64,000 nt of DNA from Maridesulfovibrio zosterae DSM 11974 (GTDB lineage Bacteria > Desulfobacterota > Desulfovibrionia > Desulfovibrionales > Desulfovibrionaceae). This document shows positions 29,820 to 39,646 of this stretch, one piece after another (the stretch's first letter is position 1; each line of letters begins with the position of its first letter). The stretch lies in the NCBI RefSeq assembly GCF_000425265.1, contig NZ_AUDC01000010.1, positions 186,001 to 250,000 of the forward strand, given 5' to 3'. The position numbers and the translations under genes are program-made. The notes beneath the pieces are model-generated. The model ran no database searches and was not told where the DNA came from. It saw nothing but the letters and a program-made list of their open reading frames with translations.

Positions 29820-31040
29820 TTACAGAGTAAAAGTCTTTTCTTCACGGACCGGCATGGGGAGACGGCCGATGTATCTTGCATAAGTTAATGCTGCAGTCCT
29901 GTAGACAAGGTGTCCCAGCTTAGACCACGGCAGATAGACAAACATCATAAATACGGCGACAAGGTGTATGTAGTATATTGGATAAGCAAGGACAGCTACG
30001 CCGAAGAGACGCATGAGCTCACTCATGATACCAGTTACACCAATGGTCCAGATCAGGCCGAGCAGATACCAGTCATAATAACTGGAACCATGGACAGCCT
30101 GGTCCTGATTCAAACGACGTTTGGTGAGCAGAACAAGTGAATAAATCAAGAGAACTGCACCAACATTGGCAAGAATCTTAACAGGGTGCCACAAAGGCAT
30201 TGGAGTATGACCAATATGACCGAGGAAAGGAATTATCTTTCCGCCCCAGTGGGTTACTGCAACAACACCGGTAACAACCATGAGGCAGATGAAAGCGGCC
30301 ATAATGAATCTGTGTCCATTAAACTTCTGTTCATCAGCTTCATCTGTTTCACCGCATTCTTTCCACTTGGAATGTGTCAGCAGTTCGTTTTTACAAACGT
30401 CGATGAAACATTCAAGCAGACTTGGTTTTTCAGATTTGTCACCTACAGCAAAGACCTTCGGCTGATCCTTAAATGAAGCAATCAAGTTCTTAACTCCCTT
30501 ATAGAAAGTCCAGACCATGAAACCGAAGGCAATCATGAAGATCGGGTCAATAGTAAAATCGCCGGGGAAAAGGTATCCAAAAACGATTTCGCCATCTTTA
30601 AGAGGGAAGAAGGAACCACGAACTCCAGCCATGATGAACCATATTACCATGTAGAGTACAGCCGGAATAGCTGCAAGCTTAGGCAGGTGCTTGGCTGAAC
30701 TCATCCATTTACCGAAAATGGAAGGGGTAACCATCTTCTGATAGGCCATGTTACGTAGAGCTGCCAACATGTCAGCAGGACGAGCGCCACGAGGACACAG
30801 GTCAGAACATGTTCCGCAATTGTGACAAAGCCATATATCAATATCATTTACAAGTTTATCTTTGAGGCCCCACTGAGCCCAGACCATTTCCTTACGCGGA
30901 TAAGGGTTGTCGGCAGGCGACAAGGGACAGGCTACAGAGCATGTTGCGCACTGATAGCATTTTTTGAGGCCTTCTCCACCGACTTCCTGAAGTTCTTTAA
31001 TGAACTGCAGATCCGGTTTGATGCGAATATCTTTTTCCAT
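29820..31040 (-). CDS. qmoC: QmoC, membrane heme b / Fe-S subunit
   Basis: QmoC links the menaquinone pool to the cytoplasmic QmoAB subunits. The N-terminal HdrC-like part has two [4Fe-4S] motifs, CYQCATCSVACP and CHNCGTCSDLCP. The rest (about 130-406) has about six hydrophobic helices with His residues, as in a NarI-type cytochrome b. It follows qmoB with a 14-bp gap. Direction of electron flow (quinol to AprBA) is established for the family. Confidence 0.95.
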   Translation of the reverse strand: MEKDIRIKPDLQFIKELQEVGGEGLKKCYQCATCSVACPLSPADNPYPRKEMVWAQWGLKDKLVNDIDIWLCHNCGTCSDLCPRGARPADMLAALRNMAYQKMVTPSIFGKWMSSAKHLPKLAAIPAVLYMVIWFIMAGVRGSFFPLKDGEIVFGYLFPGDFTIDPIFMIAFGFMVWTFYKGVKNLIASFKDQPKVFAVGDKSEKPSLLECFIDVCKNELLTHSKWKECGETDEADEQKFNGHRFIMAAFICLMVVTGVVAVTHWGGKIIPFLGHIGHTPMPLWHPVKILANVGAVLLIYSLVLLTKRRLNQDQAVHGSSYYDWYLLGLIWTIGVTGIMSELMRLFGVAVLAYPIYYIHLVAVFMMFVYLPWSKLGHLVYRTAALTYARYIGRLPMPVREEKTFTL

Positions 31041-31054
31041 ATCGCTTCTACCTC

Positions 31055-33340
31055 CTAGTAGCCCTTGAACGGGTTGGGACCGATCTTGATCATTTCATTA
31101 ACGAAAGTATCGATCATGCCTGGGACCTTATCGTACTCGTCAATGGCAAGTTCGGCCTGAACAACACGCTCGGGTTCAACGCCAAGTCTCTTGAGAGAAT
31201 CAGCGACGTTTTCCATACGGCGATTACAAAGTTCAGAGCCTTTAACAAAGTGACACTGATAGTCTTCGCCGTATTTACAACCGAGCAGAAGAACTCCATC
31301 AACACCTTTTGACATTGCATCAGCAATCCAGATTGTGTTTACAGAGCCGAGGCAGCGGACAGGTACAATACGAACATAAGGAGACCAGCCTTTACCGCGC
31401 ATAGCTGCCATGTCGAGTGCGGGATACGCATCGTTTTCGCAAGCCAGTACAATAAAGCGGGGACCGCCAACTTCCATATCATCAGGAACTTCGACCTGTT
31501 TGATCATGGAACCGATCATATCGATATTATAGTTGTCAAATCCGATTACGCGCTCAGGGCAGGCACCCATACAGGTACCACAGCGACGGCAGCGTGACGG
31601 ATTCGGCATTGGTGTTCCTTTTTCATCATCATCAAGTGCTCCGAAAGGACATTCCTCGGTGCAACGTTTACACTGTGTGCAACGCATGAAGTTGAAAACG
31701 GGGTAGGTGGAGTCACCGGAGCGTGGGTGTACAGCAACGCCATGATTGGCAGAGTTTATACACTGAACAGCTTTAAGGACTGCACCTGCAGCATCTTCCC
31801 TTGCAAGTCCCATTGACATGGGCTGACGAACACAACCAGCGGCGTAAACACCTGTACGGCGGGTTTCGTAAGGAAAGCAAATGTAGTTAGAGTCTGCGTA
31901 ACCGTCGAACTGCTTGAGATCGGGGAAAGCAGGACCCTGTCTATATACAAGGTTGATGGTCGGATCGTGAGCAGTGGTAGGAACCATGCCAGTTGGAACA
32001 ACGACCAGATCAGCCTGGATTTCAATATTTTCGCCAAGAAGTGTGTTACTTGCAGCGATAACCATAGAGCTGCCCTCTTCCTTAATGGAAGTAACAGTAC
32101 CCTTGGTCAGCATGATGCCCGGATCATCCTGGGCAGCACGGTAATAACGCTCATTAACACCAGGAACCATCATGTGATCGTAAATGATATAAGCTACAGC
32201 TTCATCATTCTTTTCACGTACATAGTTAGCCTGTTTTAGTGCAACAAGACTGCTGAGTTCAGAACTGTAAGGAAGATGTTTATAAGATTCCATATCTTCA
32301 TAAACGAATTCATCTTTAGCACCTTCTTCAGCTTCTTTTGCATCTGCAGCATCGGAAGCAATCTGTTCATCAGAACGATTAGCATAAGCATCTTCTTCAG
32401 CTGCAAATTTTTCTTCACTAAGGCGTGTATCAAGAACAAAAGCAACAGATGAAGCATTCATCTTTCCGGCCTTGACCATTGCTTCAAATTCAGCAGCAGT
32501 TACAACCTTGGAAGAACCGTAGCCCATGGGCTCAACATACTTAGTATCCTGAGGGACCCAACCTGTAGCCAGAACAACAGCACCTACTGGCAGTTCCTCA
32601 GATCCGGAACCTACAGTGACTGTAGCTGTATACTGACCGGGCGCACCCTGAAGAGTTTCAAGTTGCGCGCTTGTGAGAACTTTGATTCTGGAATTGGACT
32701 GAACTTCAGAAATAAGTTTGTCGATTCCTGTTTCATGAGCTTCAAGGTAAGGATAGGAAAGAGGGAAGGTCTTATACATTCCGGCAGCTTTACCACCGAG
32801 ATTAGCTTCCTTTTCCACGAGAATAACATCATGGTTGGTCTTTGCTGCATAAAGAGCTGCTGTAAGACCAGTGAAACCACCACCTAGGACCATTACTACT
32901 TTAGTAGTATCAAAAGCCTGAGACTCTTGTTCGTTGGTCTTGGTAATCTTGGTGATTCCCATTTTGACGTATTCATTCGCCATCATTTTGAGGAGTTCGG
33001 GAACTTCGCCATTGGGGTCAGGCATGGTGCCATCAGGATTTCTGAAAACCTTGATGCATTGTTCACGCAGGTTAACCCTTTCGACAACAATGTTGTCGAA
33101 GTCGAAAATATCCCAGTCAACGCGGGGGCTAGTGCCGCAGATACATGCTGCGTCAATATTGCCAGCGTCAATATCTTCCTGAATAAGCTTTCTTCCTTCC
33201 TCGCTGTTGAGTCTCGGGTGAACTTTAATCACCGGACACACATTTGCAAAAACTCTACCGACAAACTCGGCGAGATCTTCAGCGTTCAGGTAAGGAGAGA
33301 CGCTTGCTTGGTCGAAATAAACACCGATTTTTTCGGGCAT
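31055..33340 (-). CDS. qmoB: QmoB, flavin and Fe-S subunit
   Basis: The 761-residue HdrA-like protein has a FAD-binding loop MVLGGGFTGLTAALYAA near residue 150. It carries two [4Fe-4S] motifs in CTQCKRCTEECP and CRRCGTCMGACP (about 580-620) and a C-terminal MvhD-like domain with VRCLGSVNT and LLGCKYGEDYQC. This matches Qmo subunit B, which is longer than HdrA proper at its N-terminus. It ends 14 bp before qmoC and begins 6 bp after qmoA. Confidence 0.95.
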   Translation of the reverse strand: MPEKIGVYFDQASVSPYLNAEDLAEFVGRVFANVCPVIKVHPRLNSEEGRKLIQEDIDAGNIDAACICGTSPRVDWDIFDFDNIVVERVNLREQCIKVFRNPDGTMPDPNGEVPELLKMMANEYVKMGITKITKTNEQESQAFDTTKVVMVLGGGFTGLTAALYAAKTNHDVILVEKEANLGGKAAGMYKTFPLSYPYLEAHETGIDKLISEVQSNSRIKVLTSAQLETLQGAPGQYTATVTVGSGSEELPVGAVVLATGWVPQDTKYVEPMGYGSSKVVTAAEFEAMVKAGKMNASSVAFVLDTRLSEEKFAAEEDAYANRSDEQIASDAADAKEAEEGAKDEFVYEDMESYKHLPYSSELSSLVALKQANYVREKNDEAVAYIIYDHMMVPGVNERYYRAAQDDPGIMLTKGTVTSIKEEGSSMVIAASNTLLGENIEIQADLVVVPTGMVPTTAHDPTINLVYRQGPAFPDLKQFDGYADSNYICFPYETRRTGVYAAGCVRQPMSMGLAREDAAGAVLKAVQCINSANHGVAVHPRSGDSTYPVFNFMRCTQCKRCTEECPFGALDDDEKGTPMPNPSRCRRCGTCMGACPERVIGFDNYNIDMIGSMIKQVEVPDDMEVGGPRFIVLACENDAYPALDMAAMRGKGWSPYVRIVPVRCLGSVNTIWIADAMSKGVDGVLLLGCKYGEDYQCHFVKGSELCNRRMENVADSLKRLGVEPERVVQAELAIDEYDKVPGMIDTFVNEMIKIGPNPFKGY

Positions 33341-33346
33341 GTCGAC

Positions 33347-34585
33347 TTACCTCCCTATCACCGTTTGAATCGCTTTGAGAGCAGCAGCAGTACCGGACTG
33401 GGCTGTCTTCATGACATCCAGAGGCTGCTTTGCACACCCGGCTGCGAAAATGCCTTGTTCCTCTCCGCCGACAATAAAGCCTTGATCGTCAACCTGTACA
33501 CCGGAAGGAACCGGAGTACCTGCGAGGCTGGGCTGCATTCCGGTAGCCAAGACAACGAGATCATGCTCGTTCTGGGCCTTGATGCCGGTTACTGCATCCT
33601 CAACAGTGACGAGCACATTGCCACTTCCGGATTCTTCAATGACTTCAGCGACCTTACCTTTAACAGCATTGATCTTATCATCAGAAAGAATACGTTTGGC
33701 AAACTTGTCATAACGGCCCGGAGTACGCAGGTCGATGTAATATACTGTGACCTTTGCATCAGGATACTGATCGCGGATATATGCTGCCTGCTTAAGTGAA
33801 GCCATACAACAGATATAGGAACAGAAATTGAGGTGGTTTTCATCGCGGGAACCCGCACACTGTACGAACGCGATGTTTTTGGGCTGTGCACCGTCTGAAG
33901 GACGGACAATCTGACCATGGGTAGGACCACTTGGAGCTGCAAGTCTTTCCATCTGCATGTTGGAAATACAGTTCTTTACAGTGCCTGCACCAAGGTTGGA
34001 AAGTTTAGTTACATCGTAAGGCTTCCAACCGGTAGCGTAAACAATGGAACCGACGTTAAATGTGACGACCTTTTCCTCTTCTTTGAGATCGATTACATCG
34101 ACTCCTTTAAGGACTTTAAGATCTTCATCGGTGCAGTTTTCCTTTTCAAGAACGTATCTTGCGGGAAATGCAAAAGGAACGTCCATGTAAAGAGCTTTGC
34201 GATCACAGAGTTTGAACTCAAATTCATCAGTAATGTCATTAGATAATTTCTCGATGACATCGGTGAGTTCAACACTGCCCGGACCAACATATCTGGGCTT
34301 GATCCGAACCTTGACTTCAAAATTACCTTTGGAACCATTGATAGATTCCACTTCAGCCAAGGTAAAGAACTTTACGTTCTTATTGTTTTTGATTCTCTGA
34401 AATTGAATCTCCAATCCGCAGGAAGGAGGACACAGCTTTGGAAAATATTTATTCAGCTGCATCACCCGGCCACCCAGATAAGGCGACTTCTCCACGATGA
34501 AGACTTCATGGCCTACTTCGGCGGCTTCGAGTGCAGCGGTAATTCCGCTAAACCCGCCGCCTACGACAAGTATGCTATTTGACAT
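33347..34585 (-). CDS. qmoA: QmoA, flavoprotein subunit
   Basis: The 412-residue protein is an HdrA-like flavoprotein with ILVVGGGFSGITAALEAA at the N-terminus and LGGRVMQLNKYFPKLCPPSC after it. It receives electrons in the cytoplasmic part of Qmo and hands them to APS reductase. It is the first qmo gene, 159 bp downstream of aprA, with a hairpin in the gap. Confidence 0.95.
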   Translation of the reverse strand: MSNSILVVGGGFSGITAALEAAEVGHEVFIVEKSPYLGGRVMQLNKYFPKLCPPSCGLEIQFQRIKNNKNVKFFTLAEVESINGSKGNFEVKVRIKPRYVGPGSVELTDVIEKLSNDITDEFEFKLCDRKALYMDVPFAFPARYVLEKENCTDEDLKVLKGVDVIDLKEEEKVVTFNVGSIVYATGWKPYDVTKLSNLGAGTVKNCISNMQMERLAAPSGPTHGQIVRPSDGAQPKNIAFVQCAGSRDENHLNFCSYICCMASLKQAAYIRDQYPDAKVTVYYIDLRTPGRYDKFAKRILSDDKINAVKGKVAEVIEESGSGNVLVTVEDAVTGIKAQNEHDLVVLATGMQPSLAGTPVPSGVQVDDQGFIVGGEEQGIFAAGCAKQPLDVMKTAQSGTAAALKAIQTVIGR

Positions 34586-34697
34586 TCTCTATCCTCCTGA
34601 ACTCTTTGAGGCCCTTAGCCATAAAATGGCCCAAACCCGGACACCGACCAGGGGTCGCAATTCGGATTCAGACCATTTCAGTGCTTGCCAGAAAAGA

Positions 34698-34727
34698 ACG
34701 GCTGCGAGCCGTAGGACTCGCAGCCGT
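34698..34727 (-). terminator. Hairpin between aprA and qmoA
   Basis: A perfect 11-bp stem (ACGGCTGCGAG / CTCGCAGCCGT) with an 8-nt loop starts 18 bp past the aprA stop. On the minus strand it is followed by TTCTTTTC, a modest T-tract. It could be a partial terminator or an RNA-stabilising element that sets aprBA above qmo. Confidence 0.75.
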
Positions 34728-34744
34728 AAATTATCATTCCCAGC

Positions 34745-36736
34745 TTAGACGGGGATGATCTGGTGGTATGCTTTCTTAAAGATGTTAGTTTCACCTTTTT
34801 CAACGTCATACTTAGAGTTGACGAAGCATTTCCACTTAGAGTCATCAAGACCCATGAAGTCACCGCGGTAGTAGAATCCAGGATAACGGGATTCTTCGCG
34901 GAAATCGATGTGCTGCATGTGCAGACGGACAGTCCACAGTCTGTGGAACTGTTCCCAACAACGCATGAGTTCATGGAGGTCGCGTGCAGCCAGTTTTTTA
35001 GAATCTTCTTCAAGCATTTCAAGAAGTTTGAAACCAGTAGCAAGAAGAGACTTGGAGGTTACGTACATGGTACCAACACCACCACCGTATTCATCAGTTG
35101 CCTTAACAAGACGCATCATGAAGTTTTTAGGTGTGATGTAATTAGGGTTAACTACTGGGTCGGTAGAGATTCCTTTACCTTCTTCGTAGGTGTACCATGG
35201 CTGGTAGATTTCTTTAGCAAGATCAGCAGTACTTTCTTTCAAAGTAGGCTTGAAGTCTTTGTGATCTACAACCCAGCGTACCATCTGTTTACCAACGATA
35301 CGACCTTCTGCGTGAGAACCGGAAGAGAACTTGTGACCAGATGCGCCAACACCGTCAGCACATGTGAAGAGACCGTTAACAGTAGTCATACGGTTGTAGA
35401 CTTTACCGTTGTCAGCTTTCACTTTGTAGTCTTCAGGAACCCATGCTTCATCAGGACCGGAAGTCCAGATACCACAGCAACCGGAGTGGGAGCCGAGGAG
35501 GTAAGGTTCGGTAGGCATGATTTCAGAACCGGAGTTTTCAGGCTCAATGTTCTGACAAGCCCAGAGGTTAGCCTGGCCAACACACATATCGAGGAAATCT
35601 TCCCATGCTTCAGACTCGAGGTGCTTCTGCTCAGCGGGAGTAAGATCTTTGAATGTGTTCTGCAGTGCGGTAGCGGTGTCCATGTAGATAGGACCGCGAC
35701 CTTCACGCATTTCACGAAGCATCATGTGGTTACGCAGACAAGTAGGAATAACGTGTCCTTTAGCGTATCCGCGATCTTCGTAAGGCTTGAGCATTGCGCG
35801 GTTAGTTTCGCAGTAGTCTTCGCCTTTGTAGTTGGTTGCTTTAGCTTTGAAGAGCAGGAACCATGCGCCAACAGGACCGTAACCATCTTTAAAACGAGCT
35901 GGTACGAAACGGTTTTCCATCATGGTCATTTCAGCGCCAACCTGTGCACACATGGTGTATGTGGAACCTGCGTTCCATACTGGATACCATGCACGACCCA
36001 TACCTTCACCGGTAGAGCGAGGACGGTAAACGTTTACAGCACCACCACAAGCTACAACAGCTGTATTACATTTGAAAACATATACTTTGTTTTCGCGTGT
36101 AGAGAAACCAACTGCACCAGCGATGCGGTTAGGCTCATTAGCGTCGAGGAGCATTTTAACGATGAAGATACGTTCCATGTAGTTATCTTCGCCAAGAGCC
36201 ATTTTAGCAGCTTCAGCAACGATACATTTGTAGGATTCACCGTTAATCATCATCTGCCAGCGACCGGAACGAACGCAAGCGTCGCCGTTACGCAGGGAGA
36301 GACCAGCTGCTTTAGCAGCTGCACCGTCGAGGTTTTTACCGTCTTTTTTGATCCAGCAAGGAAGGCCCCACTCTTCAAAAAGGTGAACGGAATCATCAAC
36401 GTGACGGCCGAGGTCAAAAATAAGGTCTTCACGAACGAGGCCCATGAGGTCAGTACGAACCATACGTACGTAGTCATCAGCGTCATTTTCGCCAAGGTAT
36501 GTGTTAATAGCGGACAGACCCTGTGCAACAGCACCGGAACGTTCCATAGCAGCTTTATCAAGCAGCATAATGGAGATGTCGCCACCTACTTTTTCAATCC
36601 AGCGGACTGCTTCATAAGCAACACCGCAGTTACCCATACCACCACCAACGAGGAGCAGGTCCACGTCTTTTTCTATAAGCTCAGGTTCTGCGAGAGCAAC
36701 ACCCTTAGAAGCTTCTTTACTAGGGAGAAGAGGCAT
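34745..36736 (-). CDS. aprA: APS reductase alpha subunit
   Basis: AprA holds the FAD where adenylylsulfate is reduced to sulfite and AMP in the cytoplasm. The 663 residues are family length. The FAD loop LLVGGGMGNCGVAYEAV is near residue 28, and long conserved stretches (RAWYPVWNAGSTYTM, GCCGIWTSGPDEAW) match dissimilatory AprA. Codon use is strongly biased to few codons, as expected of a very highly expressed gene. This bias produces a long antisense open frame that is not a gene. It follows aprB with a 66-bp gap. Confidence 0.97.
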   Translation of the reverse strand: MPLLPSKEASKGVALAEPELIEKDVDLLLVGGGMGNCGVAYEAVRWIEKVGGDISIMLLDKAAMERSGAVAQGLSAINTYLGENDADDYVRMVRTDLMGLVREDLIFDLGRHVDDSVHLFEEWGLPCWIKKDGKNLDGAAAKAAGLSLRNGDACVRSGRWQMMINGESYKCIVAEAAKMALGEDNYMERIFIVKMLLDANEPNRIAGAVGFSTRENKVYVFKCNTAVVACGGAVNVYRPRSTGEGMGRAWYPVWNAGSTYTMCAQVGAEMTMMENRFVPARFKDGYGPVGAWFLLFKAKATNYKGEDYCETNRAMLKPYEDRGYAKGHVIPTCLRNHMMLREMREGRGPIYMDTATALQNTFKDLTPAEQKHLESEAWEDFLDMCVGQANLWACQNIEPENSGSEIMPTEPYLLGSHSGCCGIWTSGPDEAWVPEDYKVKADNGKVYNRMTTVNGLFTCADGVGASGHKFSSGSHAEGRIVGKQMVRWVVDHKDFKPTLKESTADLAKEIYQPWYTYEEGKGISTDPVVNPNYITPKNFMMRLVKATDEYGGGVGTMYVTSKSLLATGFKLLEMLEEDSKKLAARDLHELMRCWEQFHRLWTVRLHMQHIDFREESRYPGFYYRGDFMGLDDSKWKCFVNSKYDVEKGETNIFKKAYHQIIPV

Positions 36737-36802
36737 GTTTCCTCCTTAATTAGGTTTTAGATTACGTGAATTAATTCATCTAATCCGCAGATTAGCTAAT
36801 GA

Positions 36803-37288
36803 TTAATCCAGATCCTTCCAAGCAGTCTTTTTGTCTGCATCAGCAACGTCAACCTTCAGACCGAGAGCTTCTTTAGGAGTCGCAAGTTCGGTCTCAGTGA
36901 AGAGAAGTTCGCTGTCGAGATCAGCTGGCTCGGGTTTACCTTCATAAGGTTTGATAGAACCTTCAGGTGTAGTACGGATAGGGAATTTGAAGCGCTTAAC
37001 GTTTCCGTTACGGAACTTAACAGTCCACATGATGTCTTCAGCTGAACGCATGGGGATAGAAGTACCGCCCATAGGTGCGAAGTCACCGTAAGGACGAGCT
37101 TCGATAGCGCCCTGGGGACAAATTTTTACGCAGGAGTAACACTCCCAGCATGCTTCTGGTTCCTGGTTGTAAGCCCGCATTTCTTCGGGATCCAGGATCA
37201 TAAGATCGTTAGGGCAGATGTACATACAGGCAGTTTTTTCTCCGCCTTTACAGCCATCACACTTTTCCGGATTGACAAAGGTCGGCAT
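36803..37288 (-). CDS. aprB: APS reductase beta subunit
   Basis: AprB is the electron-transfer subunit of APS reductase. Two [4Fe-4S] motifs are visible: CDGCKGGEKTACMYICP, with the insert typical of AprB cluster II, and CWECYSCVKICP. The C-terminal ~60 residues wrap around AprA. The 161 residues are family length. It is the first gene of the aprBA-qmoABCD unit, with AGGAGG just before the start. Confidence 0.97.
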   Translation of the reverse strand: MPTFVNPEKCDGCKGGEKTACMYICPNDLMILDPEEMRAYNQEPEACWECYSCVKICPQGAIEARPYGDFAPMGGTSIPMRSAEDIMWTVKFRNGNVKRFKFPIRTTPEGSIKPYEGKPEPADLDSELLFTETELATPKEALGLKVDVADADKKTAWKDLD

Positions 37289-37380
37289 ACCTAGTCCTCC
37301 TAAAAGGGTTTAATGTTATCAATCACCGACATCCATAACCATTTATAATCTTGCCTAAATTTTCAGGCTCGTGAAAATAG

Positions 37381-37409
37381 TAACTATCAAGCCCTCAACA
37401 GAGTGTCAA
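37381..37409 (-). promoter_or_regulatory. Candidate promoter of aprBA
   Basis: On the minus strand a perfect -35 TTGACA (complement of 37404-37409) is followed after 17 nt by TAGTTA, a weak -10, about 95 bp before the aprB start. The spacing is right, the -10 is poor. Confidence 0.35.
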
Positions 37410-37596
37410 GACGAAAGTGAAATTTAGAACAAGCTAATTCCATTCTTTCATATAAACAGCCACGGAACACCACTGTTATATCAAGATGCAAAGGCCAAAA
37501 TTGAGCTTCTGCAAGAACAGCTGGATATGAATGTGTTCCATCATGAAGAGCTTTTAGTTCATTCTACCCTTTGTTTGCAAGCCTTTTTTTCAGAAT

Positions 37597-37614
37597 ATGA
37601 CACATTCTTCACAA
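37597..37614 (-). promoter_or_regulatory. Rex-like half site on the aprBA side
   Basis: The minus strand reads TTGTGAA followed by a poor second half. It matches one half of the Rex consensus TTGTGAA-N4-TTCACAA. It lies about 310 bp before aprB, far for a repressor. Confidence 0.2.
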
Positions 37615-37937
37615 TTTTTTTAAAGGACTGATTTTATAGTAATTTTATAGAGATATATAATATTTTTTCTATAGAAACTTCATAGCTTATCTATATAAAT
37701 AAAGCTTTTATTTCAAAGAATTATGAAAACCGGTTTTTCCAAAAAATAAGTTTCTCAGCATTATTACGGTTTTAAAGAGGATACATATTTTTTGTATACA
37801 TGCATTCAACTTCTCCACAATCATATTTAAAAGATAAACTACTCAAATAACATACTAATATTTTATGTAAAGCGTAACAAAAACAACCCAACCCAACTCT
37901 CAGAAATGAAAATCTTCATCGGTAATAAAATTTACCC

Positions 37938-37955
37938 TTGACATTTCTTTCACAA
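37938..37955 (+). promoter_or_regulatory. Rex-box-like operator and -35 element upstream of sat
   Basis: The 18 bp TTGACATTTCTTTCACAA agree at 13 of 18 places with the Rex site TTGTGAAATATTTCACAA. The right half is perfect, and the TTGACA at its left is an ideal -35. Rex is known to repress sat in D. vulgaris. A -10 at 37961 (TCATAA) is weak, and the leader to the sat ATG would be about 210 nt. Confidence 0.4.
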
Positions 37956-38184
37956 TCAATTCATAAACCCTTTAAGCGTTATGGAGTACTTAAGACTTTT
38001 AGCTGAGTTATCAGTTGTCTTCTCCATAATATTATTTGGTATAGATATTTTCATTCTGTAAACCATGCTGCTACTTTGATTTTTTAATTCAAACTGGTTT
38101 GCTTAAGAGTATATTTTTTATTCTGAAGGTTTACGGATGGGCCATGGTGTTGAAAATAATAATTACTACTTAGGAGACGTAAAC

Positions 38185-39465
38185 ATGTCTAATCTCGTAG
38201 CACCTCACGGTGGTAAAGGTCTCGTCTGCTGCCTTCTCGAAGGCGCAGAACTCGCAGCAGAACAGAAAAAAGCTGCTGATCTTCCTAAAATCGAAATTTC
38301 CGCCCGTGCTAAGGGTGACCTGATCATGATGGGTTGTGGTGGGTTCTCTCCCCTGAATGGTTTCATGGGCAAAGCAGACTGGAAAGGCGTTTGCGAAAAA
38401 TTCCTGATGGAAGATGGCACTTTCTGGCCTGTTCCTGTTACTCTTGATACTGACGATGATTCAGTTAAAGTCGGCGATGAGATCGCTCTCGTGAGAAATG
38501 GCGAAGTATACGCTACCATGAAGATCGAAGAAAAATACGAAATGACCGAAGAAGACAAGAAGTGGGAATGCTATCAGGTCTTCAAAGGTGAAGGCGAAGA
38601 ATCCGCTGACGACATTTTCTGGAAAACAGCTCTTGAAGATCACCCAGGTGTTCAGATGGTAATGGCTCAGAAAAAGTACAACCTTGCCGGTCCTGTTAAA
38701 GTTCTTTCTGAAGGCGAATACCCTGAGCAGTACAAAGGTGTTTACCTGCGTCCCGCAGAAACACGTGCAGCTTTTGAAGAAAAAGGCTGGTCCACAGTTT
38801 CCGCTCTTCAGCTTCGTAACCCAATGCACCGCTCTCACGAATTCCTCGCAAAGATCTCCATCGAAGTTTGTGACGGTTGTCTGATCCACTCCCTGATCGG
38901 TAACCTGAAACCAGGTGACATTCCTGCTGACGTTCGCGTTAAAGCAATTGACACTCTTGTTGAACACTACTTTGTTAAAGAAAACGTTATTCAGGCTGGT
39001 TACCCACTTGATATGCGTTACGCTGGTCCTCGTGAAGGTCTGCTCCACGCAACTTTCCGCCAGAACTACGGTGTTAACAGAATGCTGATCGGTCGTGACC
39101 ACGCTGGAGTTGGTGACTTCTACGGTTTGTTTGAAGCACAGGAAATTTTTGACAAAATTCCTTATGCAAAAGAAGCATGTCCAGAACCAGGTAAAGCTCT
39201 GCTTTGCGAACCAATGAAAATTGACTGGACTTTCTACTGCTACAAATGTGACGGTATGGCTTCCCTTAGAACCTGTCCTCACGAAAAAGACCAGCGTGTT
39301 ATCCTTTCCGGTACCAAGCTGCGTAAAGCTCTTTCTGACGGTGCTGAAGTTGTTGACCATTTCGGTCGTGACGAAGTTATCGCTCAGCTCCGTGAATACT
39401 ACGAAGGCCTCACTGAAAAAGTTGAAGTCAAAATGCAGGGCGCAGCTTCCGGCGACGCAATGTAA
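38185..39465 (+). CDS. sat: Dissimilatory ATP sulfurylase
   Basis: Sat forms APS and pyrophosphate from sulfate and ATP, the first step of sulfate respiration. The active-site motifs are intact: [11 protein letters not shown] and [30 protein letters not shown] segment is the Zn/Co-binding site of Desulfovibrio-type enzymes. The ATG at 38185 has TAGGAGAC 7-8 nt upstream and yields [10 protein letters not shown]; the in-frame ATG 16 codons earlier has no such site. Codon use is highly biased. It has its own terminator and diverges from aprBA-qmo. Confidence 0.97.
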   Translation: MSNLVAPHGGKGLVCCLLEGAELAAEQKKAADLPKIEISARAKGDLIMMGCGGFSPLNGFMGKADWKGVCEKFLMEDGTFWPVPVTLDTDDDSVKVGDEIALVRNGEVYATMKIEEKYEMTEEDKKWECYQVFKGEGEESADDIFWKTALEDHPGVQMVMAQKKYNLAGPVKVLSEGEYPEQYKGVYLRPAETRAAFEEKGWSTVSALQLRNPMHRSHEFLAKISIEVCDGCLIHSLIGNLKPGDIPADVRVKAIDTLVEHYFVKENVIQAGYPLDMRYAGPREGLLHATFRQNYGVNRMLIGRDHAGVGDFYGLFEAQEIFDKIPYAKEACPEPGKALLCEPMKIDWTFYCYKCDGMASLRTCPHEKDQRVILSGTKLRKALSDGAEVVDHFGRDEVIAQLREYYEGLTEKVEVKMQGAASGDAM

Positions 39466-39492
39466 TTAGTAGTATTACTACTTGCTTATTCA

Positions 39493-39525
39493 GGGAGGAG
39501 GCGGCTATCGCTTTCTCCCTTTTTT
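39493..39525 (+). terminator. Terminator of sat
   Basis: An 11-bp stem with two G-T pairs (GGGAGGAGGCG / CGCTTTCTCCC) and a 5-nt loop is followed by a run of T, 27 bp past the sat stop. Confidence 0.9.
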
Positions 39526-39646
39526 ATTTTCAATATTTACGGGCTGTTATAAGTATTACTTCCTTACCAATACTTGAGGGTTGCTCATCGTAAAATTTCA
39601 AGCTATACAGATGAACTTCCCTATATCACATTTCAGGATACAAAAA

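Larger units (their letters stand above)
37289..38184. other. Divergent regulatory region between aprBA-qmo and sat
   Basis: About 900 bp without a gene separate the two divergent sulfate-activation units. The middle (37620-37700) is extremely AT-rich with repeated TTTATAG-type words. Long 5' leaders are likely on one or both sides. Two candidate operators are listed separately; no RNA gene or riboswitch class was recognised. Confidence 0.6.

Noticed and set aside
32927-33799. 290-codon frame antisense to qmoB and qmoA
   Set aside because: Spans the junction of two sure genes on the other strand and has no start signal.
34763-36760. 665-codon open frame antisense to aprA
   Set aside because: It mirrors aprA in full and arises from that gene's strong codon bias. 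Its product is rich in Phe, Thr, Val and His in no domain pattern, and it has no ribosome site.
38461-39360. 299-codon frame antisense to sat
   Set aside because: Same cause as the aprA shadow: biased codons in a highly expressed gene. No motifs.
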